From Sporolactobacillus spathodeae (GTDB lineage: Bacteria > Bacillota > Bacilli > Bacillales > Sporolactobacillaceae): a stretch of 64,000 nt of DNA. The position numbers were made by a program, and so were the translations under genes. Positions within the stretch are counted from its first letter, which is position 1. Each line of letters opens with the position of its first letter. Below, piece after piece: positions 35,989 to 45,992 of the stretch. Under the pieces are notes generated by a model that saw nothing but the letters and a program-made list of their open reading frames with translations, had not been told where the DNA came from and did no database searches. The DNA lies in assembly GCF_016908935.1 (NCBI RefSeq), contig NZ_JAFBEV010000008.1, forward strand, positions 1 to 64,000, written 5' to 3'.

Positions 35989-36717
35989 ATGAGGCTCTCT
36001 ATACCGAAACAACATGGGGTTTGGGCCATGCTTTTCGTTCCCTATTGGCTGGAGGCCAGTACGACGCAGTTCACCTGGTTGCAGGTTATCACATTTTTTG
36101 CTTGGGTTTCACTTTATCTTTCCACTTACACCGGACTCAGTATATTGAAAATACATAATCACACGAGAAGAAGACAGTATCAACAAAGTTTTTTGATATA
36201 CAGCGCCGTTGCATTCGTTCTGATCGTTTGCAGTTTATTTTCAAACTGGATGATCCTGTGGTTAGGCTGCTGCATGCTTCCTTTTTTCTGTATCAATCTC
36301 TATTCTGTCAGAAGAAAAAATGATCGCGCACTGATTAATGATATTGCCGCTGTCTGTATCTTTTCGATAGGAGGTCTGGCTGCCTGTCTATCCGCAAATA
36401 GCCCAATAGACAGACAAGCATTGGCAATCGCTGTGCGCAACACGCTTTTTTTCGTGGGCACTGCATTATATGTAAAAACAATGATCCGTGAACGTCAAAG
36501 CCGTTTCTACCACTATCTGTCCTGGTTCTACCATTTTCTCATGGTTCTTCTACCCGTTCTGAGTGGCCATTTCCTGATCGCTTTAGCGTTCTTTCCTAGT
36601 TTTATCCGCTCTTTAATCATGTACGGGAAATCTGTAAAAATATTGACGATTGGATTCATTGAGATCATCAATGCAACCTTCTTCTTCATAACTATGCTAA
36701 TAGCGATTCATGCATGA
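35989..36717 (+). CDS. ywiC: YwiC-like membrane protein
   Basis: A 242-residue integral membrane protein with about seven spans. It begins with PKQHGVWAMLFVPYW, the signature of the YwiC family, and keeps the charged LKIHNHTRRRQYQQ loop near residue 57. GAGAGGGG lies about 9 nt before the ATG. The function of YwiC is unknown; in Bacillus it lies by the anaerobic narK-fnr region. Here it stands alone. Confidence 0.85.
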   Translation: MRLSIPKQHGVWAMLFVPYWLEASTTQFTWLQVITFFAWVSLYLSTYTGLSILKIHNHTRRRQYQQSFLIYSAVAFVLIVCSLFSNWMILWLGCCMLPFFCINLYSVRRKNDRALINDIAAVCIFSIGGLAACLSANSPIDRQALAIAVRNTLFFVGTALYVKTMIRERQSRFYHYLSWFYHFLMVLLPVLSGHFLIALAFFPSFIRSLIMYGKSVKILTIGFIEIINATFFFITMLIAIHA

Positions 36718-36985
36718 GTGACCAAATGATTTACAATTCTTGGTCGAACTTCCCTGTATAATGAGTGGGCACATCACCTGTACGACAAACCCACTTTTAT
36801 AGAGGGGTTTTCCATTTTCCACGATCCATGATAATAGACCAAATATTTCAGACACAAAATGAAAGCGTGTTAAACCGGATTGACTAAAAGAATACAAGAC
36901 CTAATTAACGGCCCGCTCTCCCTTCGATCTCCTTTCTCCATTTGCCACTTTTTCAATTATTCAAATTGTCCCTAAAATCCTATGA
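36718..36985. other. Gap with a possible terminator for ywiC
   Basis: AGTGGG (36763-36768) and CCCACTTTT (36790-36798) could form a weak terminator. Nothing else is recognised. Confidence 0.35.
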
Positions 36986-37768
36986 ATGATAGAACATTAT
37001 TTTATGGACAGCCTCTTGCTGCCGGCCAAGGCGGCAGCAAGAGACGTTATCTTTGCCGTCTGGGTTCTCGCATTTGTCGAAAAGAAACTGCATAAGGTTG
37101 TCGCCAATTCGGTTGATATTATTGTCATGCCAACCCTTGCTTTGCTGGCAGTCGGTTTGTTTACCGTTTTTATTGTCATGCCCGTGGCCGGCGTTGTCTT
37201 CGGTGCGTTCGTAGGTTCGATCACATGGATCTCACATGTTGGAGGCGTTTTTTCCGGATTTATACTCGGACTCATCTTCCTACCAATGGTTATGTTCGGC
37301 CTGCATCAGCTCTTAACACCGATTCATATTGAGATGATCAATAAAACAGGAGCAACGCCTCTGTTGCCGGTTCTGGCCATGGCAGGTGCCGGACAGGTTG
37401 GCGCGACGCTCGCGCTCTGGCTGCAATGCAGAAAAAATAAGAAGCTGGTACAATTAATCAAAGGTGCGCTGCCGGTCGGTTTTCTTGGTATCGGCGAACC
37501 TCTGATCTATGGCGTAACCCTCCCCTTAGGACGTCCGTTTATCACTGCATGTATTGGCGGCGGAATCGGCGGTGCCGTGATCGGAGGCATCGGTAATATT
37601 GGCGCAATTGCCATCGGACCTAGCGGTATTCCGTTAATCCCGCTGATCACAACCGGACACTGGTTAGGGTATATTGCTGTTCTATTATCAGGCTATGCAG
37701 GAGGCATCATCGTTACTTATTTCTTCAGCGTACCGAAGGAACCCATGCTGCCAACTAAAGAAGAATAA
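36986..37768 (+). pseudogene. C-terminal fragment of a MurNAc/sucrose-type PTS enzyme IIBC
   Basis: The 260-residue frame matches only the second half of EIIC: WVEKKLRKVV-like [22 protein letters not shown], then [20 protein letters not shown] and [18 protein letters not shown]. The EIIB domain with its Cys and the first EIIC spans are missing and no ribosome site fits the start. The sequence is closest in feel to MurP (N-acetylmuramate PTS), which agrees with the RpiR regulator downstream. A dead 5'-truncated gene. Confidence 0.8.
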
Positions 37769-37781
37769 TGCAGGTGAGGAA

Positions 37782-38429
37782 ATGTACACCAGTGTCATCT
37801 TGCAAATCAAAGAGAAATTAAATCAACTATCAAAATCAGAGAGAAAAGTAGGCGACTTTATTCTTAGTCATGTCGTCGAAACAGTCAGCCAGAATACAAG
37901 CAAACTGGCACAGAACATTGGCGTGAGTCCGGCAACAATTGTCTGTTTTTGTCGCTCGGTGGGTTTATCCGGATTTTCTCAGTTAAAAGTAAAGTTTTAT
38001 GCAGAGTCCTCGGATATCGATGCGACACTTTACACAGATATCCGGCCAAATGAAAATCCGGATGAGATCAGCAAGAAACTGGTCCTGCGTTTTAATCAGT
38101 CGATCGCACAGATAGACGAGTTGCAAGATCGTGCGCAAGTGACCTAGTTTTCCGATTTGGTGGAAAAACATGAGAAAATATACATCTATGGTTTAGGTGC
38201 ATCGTATGTCGCTGCAGAAGATCTGACTCAGAAATTTTTGCAACTGGGAAAGCCGGTTATTCACCTTGAGGATACACACTTATTCGCTTCTTTTTTAACG
38301 AATGCCGATCCAGATAACCTGTTTATCGCATTTTCTAATTCTGGTGAAACAAATGAAATGATTAAGTTGACCCAGATTGCTACATGCAGGGAGGCTCAAT
38401 TAAAGGAATCAAAAACCAATATTCAATAA
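37782..38429 (+). pseudogene. RpiR/MurR-type regulator broken by a nonsense codon
   Basis: The N-terminal RpiR helix-turn-helix (LSKSERKVGDFILSH ... TSKLAQNIGVSPATIVCFCR) runs to a TAG at 38145-38147. The same frame then continues with the SIS sugar-isomerase domain (KIYIYGLGASYVAAEDL, FIAFSNSGETNEMI) and ends early after IATCREAQ, about 70 residues short. It lies 13 nt after the PTS fragment. In intact form it would regulate MurNAc or amino-sugar use. Confidence 0.85.
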
Positions 38430-38435
38430 AATTCC

Positions 38436-38890
38436 TCATAAACTGATTGCTCCCATTCTCTGCTGCATACTGCAACCAGCTTTTTAAAATTGAACAAGAC
38501 CTCAAAAAGGTCAAGGCTTCCGATGAAGAACGCTATCAAACACGGCTGAATCAGAGCCAGCCCATCACAGATGGCTAATTCAACATAGCTTCAAAAACAA
38601 GCATCCAAGGTGCTTCCAAAAAACGCCTTGGGGCTAGCGATCAAATATTGTCGTGGCCAATGGAACAAACTCGTTGCCTTTTTACAAGATGGTCGCTTGG
38701 AACTGGATAATAATCTAGCCAAGCGCTCGATCAAGCCCTTCGTGATGGGACGGAAAAATTGGCTGATTAGCAATACATCAAGAGGCGCAGTAGCCAGTAG
38801 CATCATTTACAGTCTCATCGAAACTGCGAAAGAAAAACATTTAAAAATTATTTACCCGAAAGATTATGGTTTTTGCCAATATATTATCTG
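38436..38890 (+). pseudogene. IS66-family transposase (TnpC) 3' remnant
   Basis: Fragments FKIEQDLKKVKASDEERYQT then, after frame breaks, LPKNALGLAIKYCRGQWNKL, FLQDGRLELDNNLAKRSIKP and GRKNWLISNTSRGAVASSII match the C-terminal part of IS66 transposases in order. Stops and a shift near 38575 kill the frame. Confidence 0.85.
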
Positions 38891-38988
38891 CGGATAATAA
38901 AAATATTGATTTTGTGTTTAATTAGATAAATCTTTAAGTGAAATGATATGGTAAAATGAGGTAATTGATTTATTCAGGAGAGAAAACA

Positions 38989-40194
38989 ATGGAATATATT
39001 TTCGAATTTTTAACAATGTCTTTTCCAAAATCAGGACTACAAATTAGAACACCGATAACATTTTCTATGCTACTAATTTTATTTCTACTGATTAAAAAGA
39101 AAAATAGATCTACAAAAACTTTAAAACGTATCAAGGGGTTTACTACTTTATATTTTATTTTTGTTATGTTTATTGCTTTTTCTTTTATATTTAATCCATA
39201 TGGATTTACCACTGATGATATAACTAAAGCAATGGTTCTCGTTGGTTCGCCCATTGCTTTAGTTATAGGGACCAATATGAATAAAGAATTATTTAAAAAG
39301 ATTATGGCATACTCTTTAGTTATAGTTGGTGGATATTCACTAATCCAAAGGATATTTGGAATAATTTCTACAGCGATTCCAGGATTGACATATACATTTG
39401 GTCAGAATTTAATGAGTAAACCAATTGGGTATGGTGTTGATATAGGAAAAGAGGCAATTAAGATGCCTTCAACTTATCAAAACGGCAACCTTTCTGGAAT
39501 TTTTTTAGCTATTGGCGTTCCAATTATGATTAATTGGTTATTAAAAGAAAAGAAGAATAAACTTTTGAAAATAGCTGCTATCTTATTTGGAGTTATTGGC
39601 ATTTACCTATCTGGATCACGATCAGTTTTGATTCCTTTTCTATTGATTTCATTATTAATTCCTCTGTTATCTATGGGTAAGCTTAATAAAAAAACAGCTT
39701 TATTATTTATTTCTATTTCTTTATTTGTGTCGTCTACTATTATTCTATATCTGTACTTTTCACATGCACAGATTTTAGAGCAAGCATATAACCAATACGT
39801 TGGTCGAACACTTTTAGATCCAACTGGAAACGGTCGAACAGAACAATATATGTACGCGCTTAATCAAATGAATAGTCTTAGTGGCATTCAACTTCTAAGA
39901 TTTATTTTCATTGGATTTACGTGGAACGAAGAACTTTGGCTTGAAGGATTTATTTATCTTTTTTTTAATTATGGTTTATTCAGCTTTTTATCCTTAATTA
40001 TTTTACTATTAATAACAACAGGGGCTGTCTTCAAAGAAAACAAAATAGAATCTTTAGGGTTTATTAGTGTTATTTTTGATTTTATGGTGGATGGATCGTT
40101 TGTTTATCCCCCATCATTAATGATTATATTTCTTACAGCTGGGGCATTAATTAATAAAAAATTAAATAAAAATAATTTTAGTACTATAAAGTAG
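38989..40194 (+). CDS. O-antigen ligase/polymerase-like membrane protein (Wzy type)
   Basis: A 401-residue polytopic membrane protein with about ten to eleven spans, the layout of Wzy polymerases and WaaL ligases. The conserved mid-region GIYLSGSRSVLIPFLL (near residue 210) matches the GSRS/GSRG motif of the O-antigen ligase family, and a large loop with TGNGRTEQY follows. Start 38989 has CAGGAG 7 nt upstream. It would polymerise lipid-linked repeat units of the exopolysaccharide made by the cluster to the right, but lies on the opposite strand. It is flanked by IS66 remnants on both sides and is AT-rich, which suggests transfer. Confidence 0.8.
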   Translation: MEYIFEFLTMSFPKSGLQIRTPITFSMLLILFLLIKKKNRSTKTLKRIKGFTTLYFIFVMFIAFSFIFNPYGFTTDDITKAMVLVGSPIALVIGTNMNKELFKKIMAYSLVIVGGYSLIQRIFGIISTAIPGLTYTFGQNLMSKPIGYGVDIGKEAIKMPSTYQNGNLSGIFLAIGVPIMINWLLKEKKNKLLKIAAILFGVIGIYLSGSRSVLIPFLLISLLIPLLSMGKLNKKTALLFISISLFVSSTIILYLYFSHAQILEQAYNQYVGRTLLDPTGNGRTEQYMYALNQMNSLSGIQLLRFIFIGFTWNEELWLEGFIYLFFNYGLFSFLSLIILLLITTGAVFKENKIESLGFISVIFDFMVDGSFVYPPSLMIIFLTAGALINKKLNKNNFSTIK

Positions 40195-40288
40195 GATACT
40201 ACTGCGCAACAACAAAATTATAAAAATCAGAGGTAGTAAAAAAAAGGCAGCTAAATATGAGAAAAGCGGGATCTGATCCTGCTCACTT

Positions 40289-40318
40289 TTTCATTAGTTA
40301 AGCATCTCTTTCGTTAGT
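40289..40318. repeat. Two 20-bp repeats, AACTAACGAA family, reversed
   Basis: On the minus strand AACTAACGAA is followed 20 bp later by AACTAATGAA. It is the same unit as at 14397-14446. Confidence 0.65.
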
Positions 40319-40401
40319 TAGTAAACGTCAAATAATGGACACTTTCTTTTGATGAAGCGTTCATGCGATAATGCCTCTATCAAATGATTGGTGGGATGAG
40401 C

Positions 40402-40850
40402 CATGAAACGGACAGAATTAAAAGAACTTTGGCAAAAACAAATGAACGATTACACGGCCTGCAACTTAACGGGTACACAGTTGTTCATGGCTCAAGAGAT
40501 TCCCTTGAGCCAGTTCCGCTATTAGAGACGAAAATTGCGTCTTACCCATCTGTCCCAGCCAACGGATCAATGGATGTCTATTGAACTGGAAACCCAGGTG
40601 ATTCACGCTCCCTTGCTTATTCATTATGGATTCGTTAAAGTTGAAGTTCATGCCGGGTTCATGCCGGGTTCGATCCGGGTCTATATGCGGACGTTCTTCC
40701 GGTGCTGCGTACTCAATGAATCGTGAGTCCACCATTGAAACGGTCTATTTGGTCAAGGGTCCTCGGACCTTCGTAAATCGATCGACGGATTGTCCGTCTT
40801 GGTTCAAGAAGGTTCTCATCTTGCCTCTTTGTCTTCTTCAATCGTAAGCG
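40402..40850 (+). pseudogene. IS66-family tnpA and tnpB remnants
   Basis: tnpA: MKRTELKELWQKQMNDYTAC, then a stop where a Trp codon of the FYYWRRKL motif is expected (FRY-stop-RRKLR), then SIELETQ and VKVEVHAGF. An 11-bp tandem duplication CATGCCGGGTT (40649-40659 and 40660-40670) shifts the frame; beyond it FDPG-LYADVLPVLRTQ follows. tnpB: ETVYLVKGP, then another shift before a relic of KSIDGLSVLVQE. Together with the tnpC relic at 38436 these are pieces of one or two dead IS66 elements. Confidence 0.8.
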
Positions 40851-40907
40851 AGACAAATTGAAAATTCTTCATTGGGAATACAGAGATTTCCTTTTTCTTT
40901 CTTAGAA

Positions 40908-40954
40908 TAGCTGTCAGATCTTGTCCTACGGACATTTTATCTGACAGTTATTGG
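40908..40954. other. Stem-loop
   Basis: Perfect arms CTGTCAGAT and ATCTGACAG with a loop of about 20 nt and only short Ts after it, upstream of the phosphatase gene. Confidence 0.5.
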
Positions 40955-41019
40955 ATCGAAAATATGGTCAAATTTTAATCTTGTAAAAAATTACTTATTG
41001 TTGGTAGGTGTAGGTACAT

Positions 41020-41679
41020 ATGAAAAACATTTATATTGTTAGACATGGAGAAACTTTCTTTAATGTATTATCACGAATTCAAGGTTGGTGTGATACTCCT
41101 CTCACTTTAAAAGGCAAAGAGAGCGCAAGAAAATTGGGTACTCTCTTTAGTAATAAAGATATATGCTTTGATATTGCCTTTACAAGCGACTTGACGCGGG
41201 CAGTAGATACAACTAAATTAATTTTAGAAAATGGCAAGTATAACTCAGATATTCCGATGATAGAGACAACCAATCTTAGAGAAGTATCATTTGGATGCTT
41301 TGAAGGAAACAATAGTAGTGAGGTGTGGAGACTAGCTGCCACTAATTTTGATATGCCATTTTCCAGATCGGGTTATACGGATTACGAGAAGATTATATTG
41401 CTTGAAAGTATTAAAAAAATGGATTTTTTCAATTTCGCAGAAGATTTAAATGATATCAAATTAAGAATATCTAGCTTATTGAATCAAATAGCTACCTCAA
41501 GTTATAATAATATTCTTGTTGTGAGTCACGGATTATTTATCAGCTGTTTAATTTTTTACTTGTTTAAAGATAAAAATGTGAAAAGAATGTCGAATAGCAC
41601 TGTGAGAAAAATTTTATTTGATGGTCAAAATTTTAAAGTAAATGAACTAGATTTACATAATCAGGAAGATAATTACTAA
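41020..41679 (+). CDS. Histidine phosphatase (phosphoglycerate mutase-like)
   Basis: A 219-residue cytoplasmic phosphatase. The catalytic RHG motif is at residues 8-10 (Arg8, His9) in IYIVRHGETFFN, the second Arg in LTRAVDT, Glu in LREVSFGCFEG and the second His in LVVSHGLF. The family includes broad phosphatases and sugar-phosphate phosphatases. GTAGGTGTAGG lies before the ATG. It is at the left edge of the exopolysaccharide cluster, convergent to it, and ends in a shared terminator. It may dephosphorylate a sugar-phosphate precursor, but this is inferred from place only. Confidence 0.85.
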   Translation: MKNIYIVRHGETFFNVLSRIQGWCDTPLTLKGKESARKLGTLFSNKDICFDIAFTSDLTRAVDTTKLILENGKYNSDIPMIETTNLREVSFGCFEGNNSSEVWRLAATNFDMPFSRSGYTDYEKIILLESIKKMDFFNFAEDLNDIKLRISSLLNQIATSSYNNILVVSHGLFISCLIFYLFKDKNVKRMSNSTVRKILFDGQNFKVNELDLHNQEDNY

Positions 41680-41683
41680 GAAC

Positions 41684-41730
41684 AAAAAAATCCGAAAGGA
41701 GGCATAAAAAACCAATTTTCGGACTTTTTA
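41684..41730. terminator. Bidirectional terminator
   Basis: TCCGAAA (41691-41697) and TTTCGGA (41717-41723) form the stem. Seven As precede it and CTTTTTA follows, so it can stop both the phosphatase transcript and the exopolysaccharide operon. Confidence 0.75.
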
Positions 41731-41769
41731 ATAACAGTTTTTTTATGATCTAACTTTAACAATATTTTT

Positions 41770-43374
41770 TCAAATATTATCTAATAAATCCAAGTTGGCA
41801 ATTGTCACTCTCCTAGGTCCTGTTAAAAATGTAATTTTGACTTTATTGGCAAACCTCGTTAGCAGATTAGTCATTCCAGTATTCATTGCATCCAAAATAG
41901 CATTTTTTGTGATTAACGCCATTTGTTCATCAGCATAGTTTTCACTTACTTCATGTGAATATCCATCAATACCTGCAATTATAATGTCTTTGACACCAAG
42001 ATTAATCAGGAACTGAATCAGCATCATCCCAGCATTATCACGAACAGCCTCGACATCATTTAAAAGTTGACCATATTTCGTCTTAATATAAATATTCTCC
42101 GCTGGGATATTTGAAGTTACGATGCACTTATATCTCTTGCTCTTATTAAGCTCACGGTATCTACGAAGATTGCTAAGGAATATAAAGTCTGTATACAGAT
42201 AATTATAGTCGAAATTAATACTAATGCTTACGACATCATGCTGTTCAGCAAATTGAATGATCTTTGCTTTTTCAACTTCGCTGCTTTTTCCTGGAGCAAT
42301 AATTAAGATCTTTTTCCCAAACAATGTTTTTTTCAGTTCCACTATATGCTCTTCGTAGCTCTTACCATTAGCCATATAGTTTGTATAAAGTGCTTCAATG
42401 TATTCTTTATCAAAGCTCGCCTTTTTCTCATTACTCATCATGGAAAAAATGGCATCCATGTCTTCAATTGTAAGTGTCTGTTTATCATTCAAATATGAAG
42501 CATAATTGGGATGCGCATTGTGTGAAGCGGAAAGATAATTTGGAAGTGAATAACCCCAATAATTTTCTTGATAGAATTTATTTAAAATTTCGTCAATGAG
42601 GGTTAGCAGTGGCTGAAGTTTATACTCAGTTCCTTCGGTATCATTCAAAAACTCCACGAATAACTCAGTATTTAAATTGCCGGCGCCTCGTCCCATTCCA
42701 AAGATACTGGCATCAATGATTAATTTTCGTTTTGTCTGAATTGATACCAAAGATTGAGCATTTGAATAAGCGAGCTGCATGTTATTGTGCGAATGATATC
42801 CTATGTAAATCGATTCTGTTAAATTATGCTCCACAATATAGAACAGTCTTGTAAGGTCCTTACCTTTCATGACACCAAAACTATCCACGATGTAAAACGC
42901 ATATGGTGCTATTATATTAGTGCGTTTTATCAATTCTAAATACTCTTCATCTGAATAGTTTAAAGAAACCATAGCCTGAACAAATACTTTATAGCCCTTC
43001 TTCTTAATTCCTTCACAGAATTCCAATGCTTTTGACATGTCCTTCTTATGAAAAGCAACTCGAATGCCATCAAGTGAAGTACCATCATAAGGCGGTATAT
43101 CTTCAAGATTGTATTCACCATAATTCATTAAACAAACAAACAGTTTTTCTGAACGATTTTTTGGAAGAACTTCTGCTACTTCGTCCATCGTTGTAAACTT
43201 GGTCCTATTTTCTTGATATTCGACTTTATTTGTCAAAAAGCCGCATTCGACAATATTAATACCTGATTTAACTAAACCATTAATTATTTTCTTTACGTTC
43301 TCATATCCAAACCGCCATTGATTGCAGTAACCACCATCTCTTAATGTACAATCTAATACACGGACTCTATTCAT
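41770..43374 (-). CDS. DRE-TIM aldolase fused to a C-terminal Rossmann-like domain
   Basis: A 534-residue two-domain protein. Residues 1 to about 290 are an HMGL-type barrel: VRVLDCTLRDGGYCNQW is the DRE-like metal and base motif, IGYHSHNNMQ the HxH metal ligands, and GMGRGAGN a family signature. This is closest to 4-hydroxy-2-oxovalerate aldolases. From about 350 KKILIIAPGKSSE begins a second domain (FIFLSNLRRYREL, DIIIAGIDGYS) that recalls MptE/DUF115 or sialyltransferase-like Rossmann folds. It is the last gene of the exopolysaccharide operon, after a CMP-sugar synthetase. It probably makes or extends an unusual keto-acid sugar by aldol addition. Confidence 0.75.
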   Translation of the reverse strand: MNRVRVLDCTLRDGGYCNQWRFGYENVKKIINGLVKSGINIVECGFLTNKVEYQENRTKFTTMDEVAEVLPKNRSEKLFVCLMNYGEYNLEDIPPYDGTSLDGIRVAFHKKDMSKALEFCEGIKKKGYKVFVQAMVSLNYSDEEYLELIKRTNIIAPYAFYIVDSFGVMKGKDLTRLFYIVEHNLTESIYIGYHSHNNMQLAYSNAQSLVSIQTKRKLIIDASIFGMGRGAGNLNTELFVEFLNDTEGTEYKLQPLLTLIDEILNKFYQENYWGYSLPNYLSASHNAHPNYASYLNDKQTLTIEDMDAIFSMMSNEKKASFDKEYIEALYTNYMANGKSYEEHIVELKKTLFGKKILIIAPGKSSEVEKAKIIQFAEQHDVVSISINFDYNYLYTDFIFLSNLRRYRELNKSKRYKCIVTSNIPAENIYIKTKYGQLLNDVEAVRDNAGMMLIQFLINLGVKDIIIAGIDGYSHEVSENYADEQMALITKNAILDAMNTGMTNLLTRFANKVKITFLTGPRRVTIANLDLLDNI

Positions 43375-43463
43375 TTGTATTCCATCCCTTCTTGATAGAA
43401 TTGTTTATTCATTTTGGGAGGACTTTACTATCTTTATAAATACATAATCAACAATACACTAAT

Positions 43464-44141
43464 TTAATTTTGATCAATTCCATTTCTTTTTAATGCAAAC
43501 ACAAAATTGTAAATTGCATCTGCTATAATAAAATCTTCTTTCTCATCAATATCTATACTTTCAATTTCACTCACCTCAACGATATGTGGTTTCATTCCTA
43601 TTCTTAGTCCAAGTTTATTAATCACATTTTTAGTATATATATAAAAACCACTTGTTTCTTCAAAAATCGGTGGAATATCTTGCGTTCTTGGAATATTGTC
43701 TAGTTCATAATTAAATGGAGTCCCATCCTTCCATAAGAAATCTTGTAATTTTTTCGCTGCAAATGCTGAATCATATTTGCCTTCAACAACTGCATTCAGT
43801 CCTTTTTCTATGGATTCCCTAGAAATAAATGGTGCTGTAGTGTGTGTCATAACATAGACATCTGATGGAACATCATGTGCAAAGCTCTGTAGTATCTCAT
43901 TCATTTTGGTCGAATCTTGATCAAGTGATGTACTGCGTTGAAGATATTTTACTCCATCCGGAATAAATTCTTGAATTGCAGGATTACTGCAATATACATA
44001 TACATCGTCAATACTATCGATCTTTAATAAAGTAGACAATATATAATGACATAGCGGTTTTCCATTTGAAAATGATTTTGTATTTTTTTGTGGTAATCGT
44101 CGATTATTTAATTTCATGGGTACAATAGCTACTATTTTCAT
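43464..44141 (-). CDS. NeuA/KdsB-like CMP-sugar cytidylyltransferase
   Basis: A 225-residue nucleotidyltransferase. It opens with IVAIVPMKLNNRRLPQKNTK, the CTP-binding loop of acylneuraminate cytidylyltransferases, and has MTHTTAPFIS and ESIDIDEKEDF near the end with metal-binding Asp residues. Start 44141 has AAGGGA 7 nt upstream. It would activate an acidic sugar with CTP. No sialic acid synthase (NeuB) or epimerase (NeuC) is found in the window, so the sugar may be another ulosonic or hydroxy acid, perhaps formed by the aldolase encoded next. Confidence 0.82.
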   Translation of the reverse strand: MKIVAIVPMKLNNRRLPQKNTKSFSNGKPLCHYILSTLLKIDSIDDVYVYCSNPAIQEFIPDGVKYLQRSTSLDQDSTKMNEILQSFAHDVPSDVYVMTHTTAPFISRESIEKGLNAVVEGKYDSAFAAKKLQDFLWKDGTPFNYELDNIPRTQDIPPIFEETSGFYIYTKNVINKLGLRIGMKPHIVEVSEIESIDIDEKEDFIIADAIYNFVFALKRNGIDQN

Positions 44142-44304
44142 TTTATCATCCCTTAACAAATTTATTCACTTAATTTTTTCTACAATTATGAATAAGGTAA
44201 TCTAATTTCATAGCAATTCTAAAAAAATCTCCTAATGTGGTAAAAAAAATTCTCCATCAACTTTGAAAATATGTAGGAGCAACAGTTACACATTATGTCG
44301 CAGA

Positions 44305-45765
44305 CTATTTTTTTCTAATTTCTATAATTTGAGAAAATACCATTTTGCGCTTTAAGAATGCTATAAATCCAACAAAAACTATAATACTATATCTAACCAA
44401 TATTAATTTGTATACTAAAGTCATACCAATCATTATGAAAAGAATAATTACAGAAAAAACAACAATAAATTTTATATCATAAATATTATCTATTTCTTTT
44501 ATTTTTTCGGCTAATACTTTTCTGTAAAAGAAATAATGAGCAAATGCAAATAAAATATAACAAAACAATGTCGTATAAGCTGCCGCGTAATAGCCATAAA
44601 AACGTATAAATATAAAATTCAAAATAACATTAGCTATTGCACCTATACAAGAAGCTATAGTAACATATTTAGTTTTTTCAAAATAAAATTCTATGTTCCC
44701 GAACAACGGATACAAAAACATAAAATAGACAGATGCAGCAAGTGGTGGCATAACCCAAATTGCATCATAGTATTCACTAGATGCAAATATTTGTATAATT
44801 TCTGGGGAAAATGCTATCGCCACAATACAAGCGCTGCCGACTACAACAAGTAACAAATTGGTGTTTGTCTTTATATCATCATATTCTTTTTCCTTTAACT
44901 TTTTGTAGGTATATGGAATAAAAGAATTATTGATTGCATTTGTTATAATATTCATCATCATTGATATGGAATAAGCTACACTATATATTGCTGCTGTACC
45001 CGTATCAATAATTTTACTTATCATAATACGGTCAACTTGATTTAAAAGTGAGAATGCAAGATAATGTGGTATCAATGGAATATTAAAAGCTAATGCATAT
45101 AACCATATATTGGCATCAAAAAATTTTTTTCCTTTTTTTGCATTGAAAATATAAAATATAATTCCTATACAAACCTGAACTAAGACGTAAGAAATAACTC
45201 GAGCTTCAGCTTTATATTCAGTGTTTAAAACAGCAACAACGCCAAGCAAAGGACTTCCAAGTGCAATGATAATTGTTGTGATAATAATTTTTTTATATCG
45301 ATACGAAAACCTTTCTCGCGTACTCCAAAATAAATATGCTGGGACGAACAACAATTCCACAAAGATCATGCATATATATAGTGAATTTAGCCCCAACATA
45401 CTATTCCAAAAATCTTTAGAAACAAGATATACTAGAAAAAGTGTTACCGTTATCGTGGTTGAAAGACCTTGAATCGCAGAGGTAAACACATCTCTGTTTT
45501 TTTCAAATTTTAGCAATCCATTATTAAATACACCACAATACAAATTTAACGTAGCAAATATGGTAATAATCTGATACCAGGATTGATAAACTGTATATAC
45601 GCCAAATTGATCTGTTGTAAGAATTCGCGTGAAAATCGGCGTCGACAATAGAGCAATACCTTTTTCCACAATATTACATACTGTAAACCATAGTGATGCT
45701 TTTACAGCACTTGAAAGCGACTGATAAAAATCTCGAATATCACACAATTTGCTCCGTATCTTCAT
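44305..45765 (-). CDS. Oligosaccharide flippase (Wzx type)
   Basis: A 486-residue membrane protein with about twelve to fourteen spans of the MATE/MVF polysaccharide transporter family. The N-terminus SLSSAVKASLWFTVCNIVEKGI ending in PIFTRILT is typical. It flips lipid-linked repeat units across the membrane. AGGGAGGGGG lies about 6 nt before the ATG. It is very AT-rich, like the genes around it. With the Wzy-like gene at 38989 and the Wzz-like gene at 57597 it completes a Wzx/Wzy pathway. Confidence 0.9.
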   Translation of the reverse strand: MKIRSKLCDIRDFYQSLSSAVKASLWFTVCNIVEKGIALLSTPIFTRILTTDQFGVYTVYQSWYQIITIFATLNLYCGVFNNGLLKFEKNRDVFTSAIQGLSTTITVTLFLVYLVSKDFWNSMLGLNSLYICMIFVELLFVPAYLFWSTRERFSYRYKKIIITTIIIALGSPLLGVVAVLNTEYKAEARVISYVLVQVCIGIIFYIFNAKKGKKFFDANIWLYALAFNIPLIPHYLAFSLLNQVDRIMISKIIDTGTAAIYSVAYSISMMMNIITNAINNSFIPYTYKKLKEKEYDDIKTNTNLLLVVVGSACIVAIAFSPEIIQIFASSEYYDAIWVMPPLAASVYFMFLYPLFGNIEFYFEKTKYVTIASCIGAIANVILNFIFIRFYGYYAAAYTTLFCYILFAFAHYFFYRKVLAEKIKEIDNIYDIKFIVVFSVIILFIMIGMTLVYKLILVRYSIIVFVGFIAFLKRKMVFSQIIEIRKK

Positions 45766-45992
45766 ATCTGCCCCCTCCCTCTGCCACCATTTTAAGCAGA
45801 AACATTACTTCAGCAACGTTTTTTCTGCTCGGGTCGCATTTTAAGTATGTTCCCCCAAAAGATCTCTGTTGTTTCAAACCAAATAGTATCTTTATGTTCA
45901 TTTTCAGGTAATTAGAATATAGATACTATCATCTGAAAACTATCAGTACCAAGATAGTTAGCAATCTAGATGTTTCTTATTATTTTTTAAAT
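45766..45992. other. Short gap between GT52-like and flippase genes
   Basis: Weak hairpins only; no gene seen. Confidence 0.4.

Noticed and set aside
36730-36762. Promoter TTTACA ... TATAAT after ywiC
   Set aside because: The spacer is 21 nt, too long for a standard promoter.
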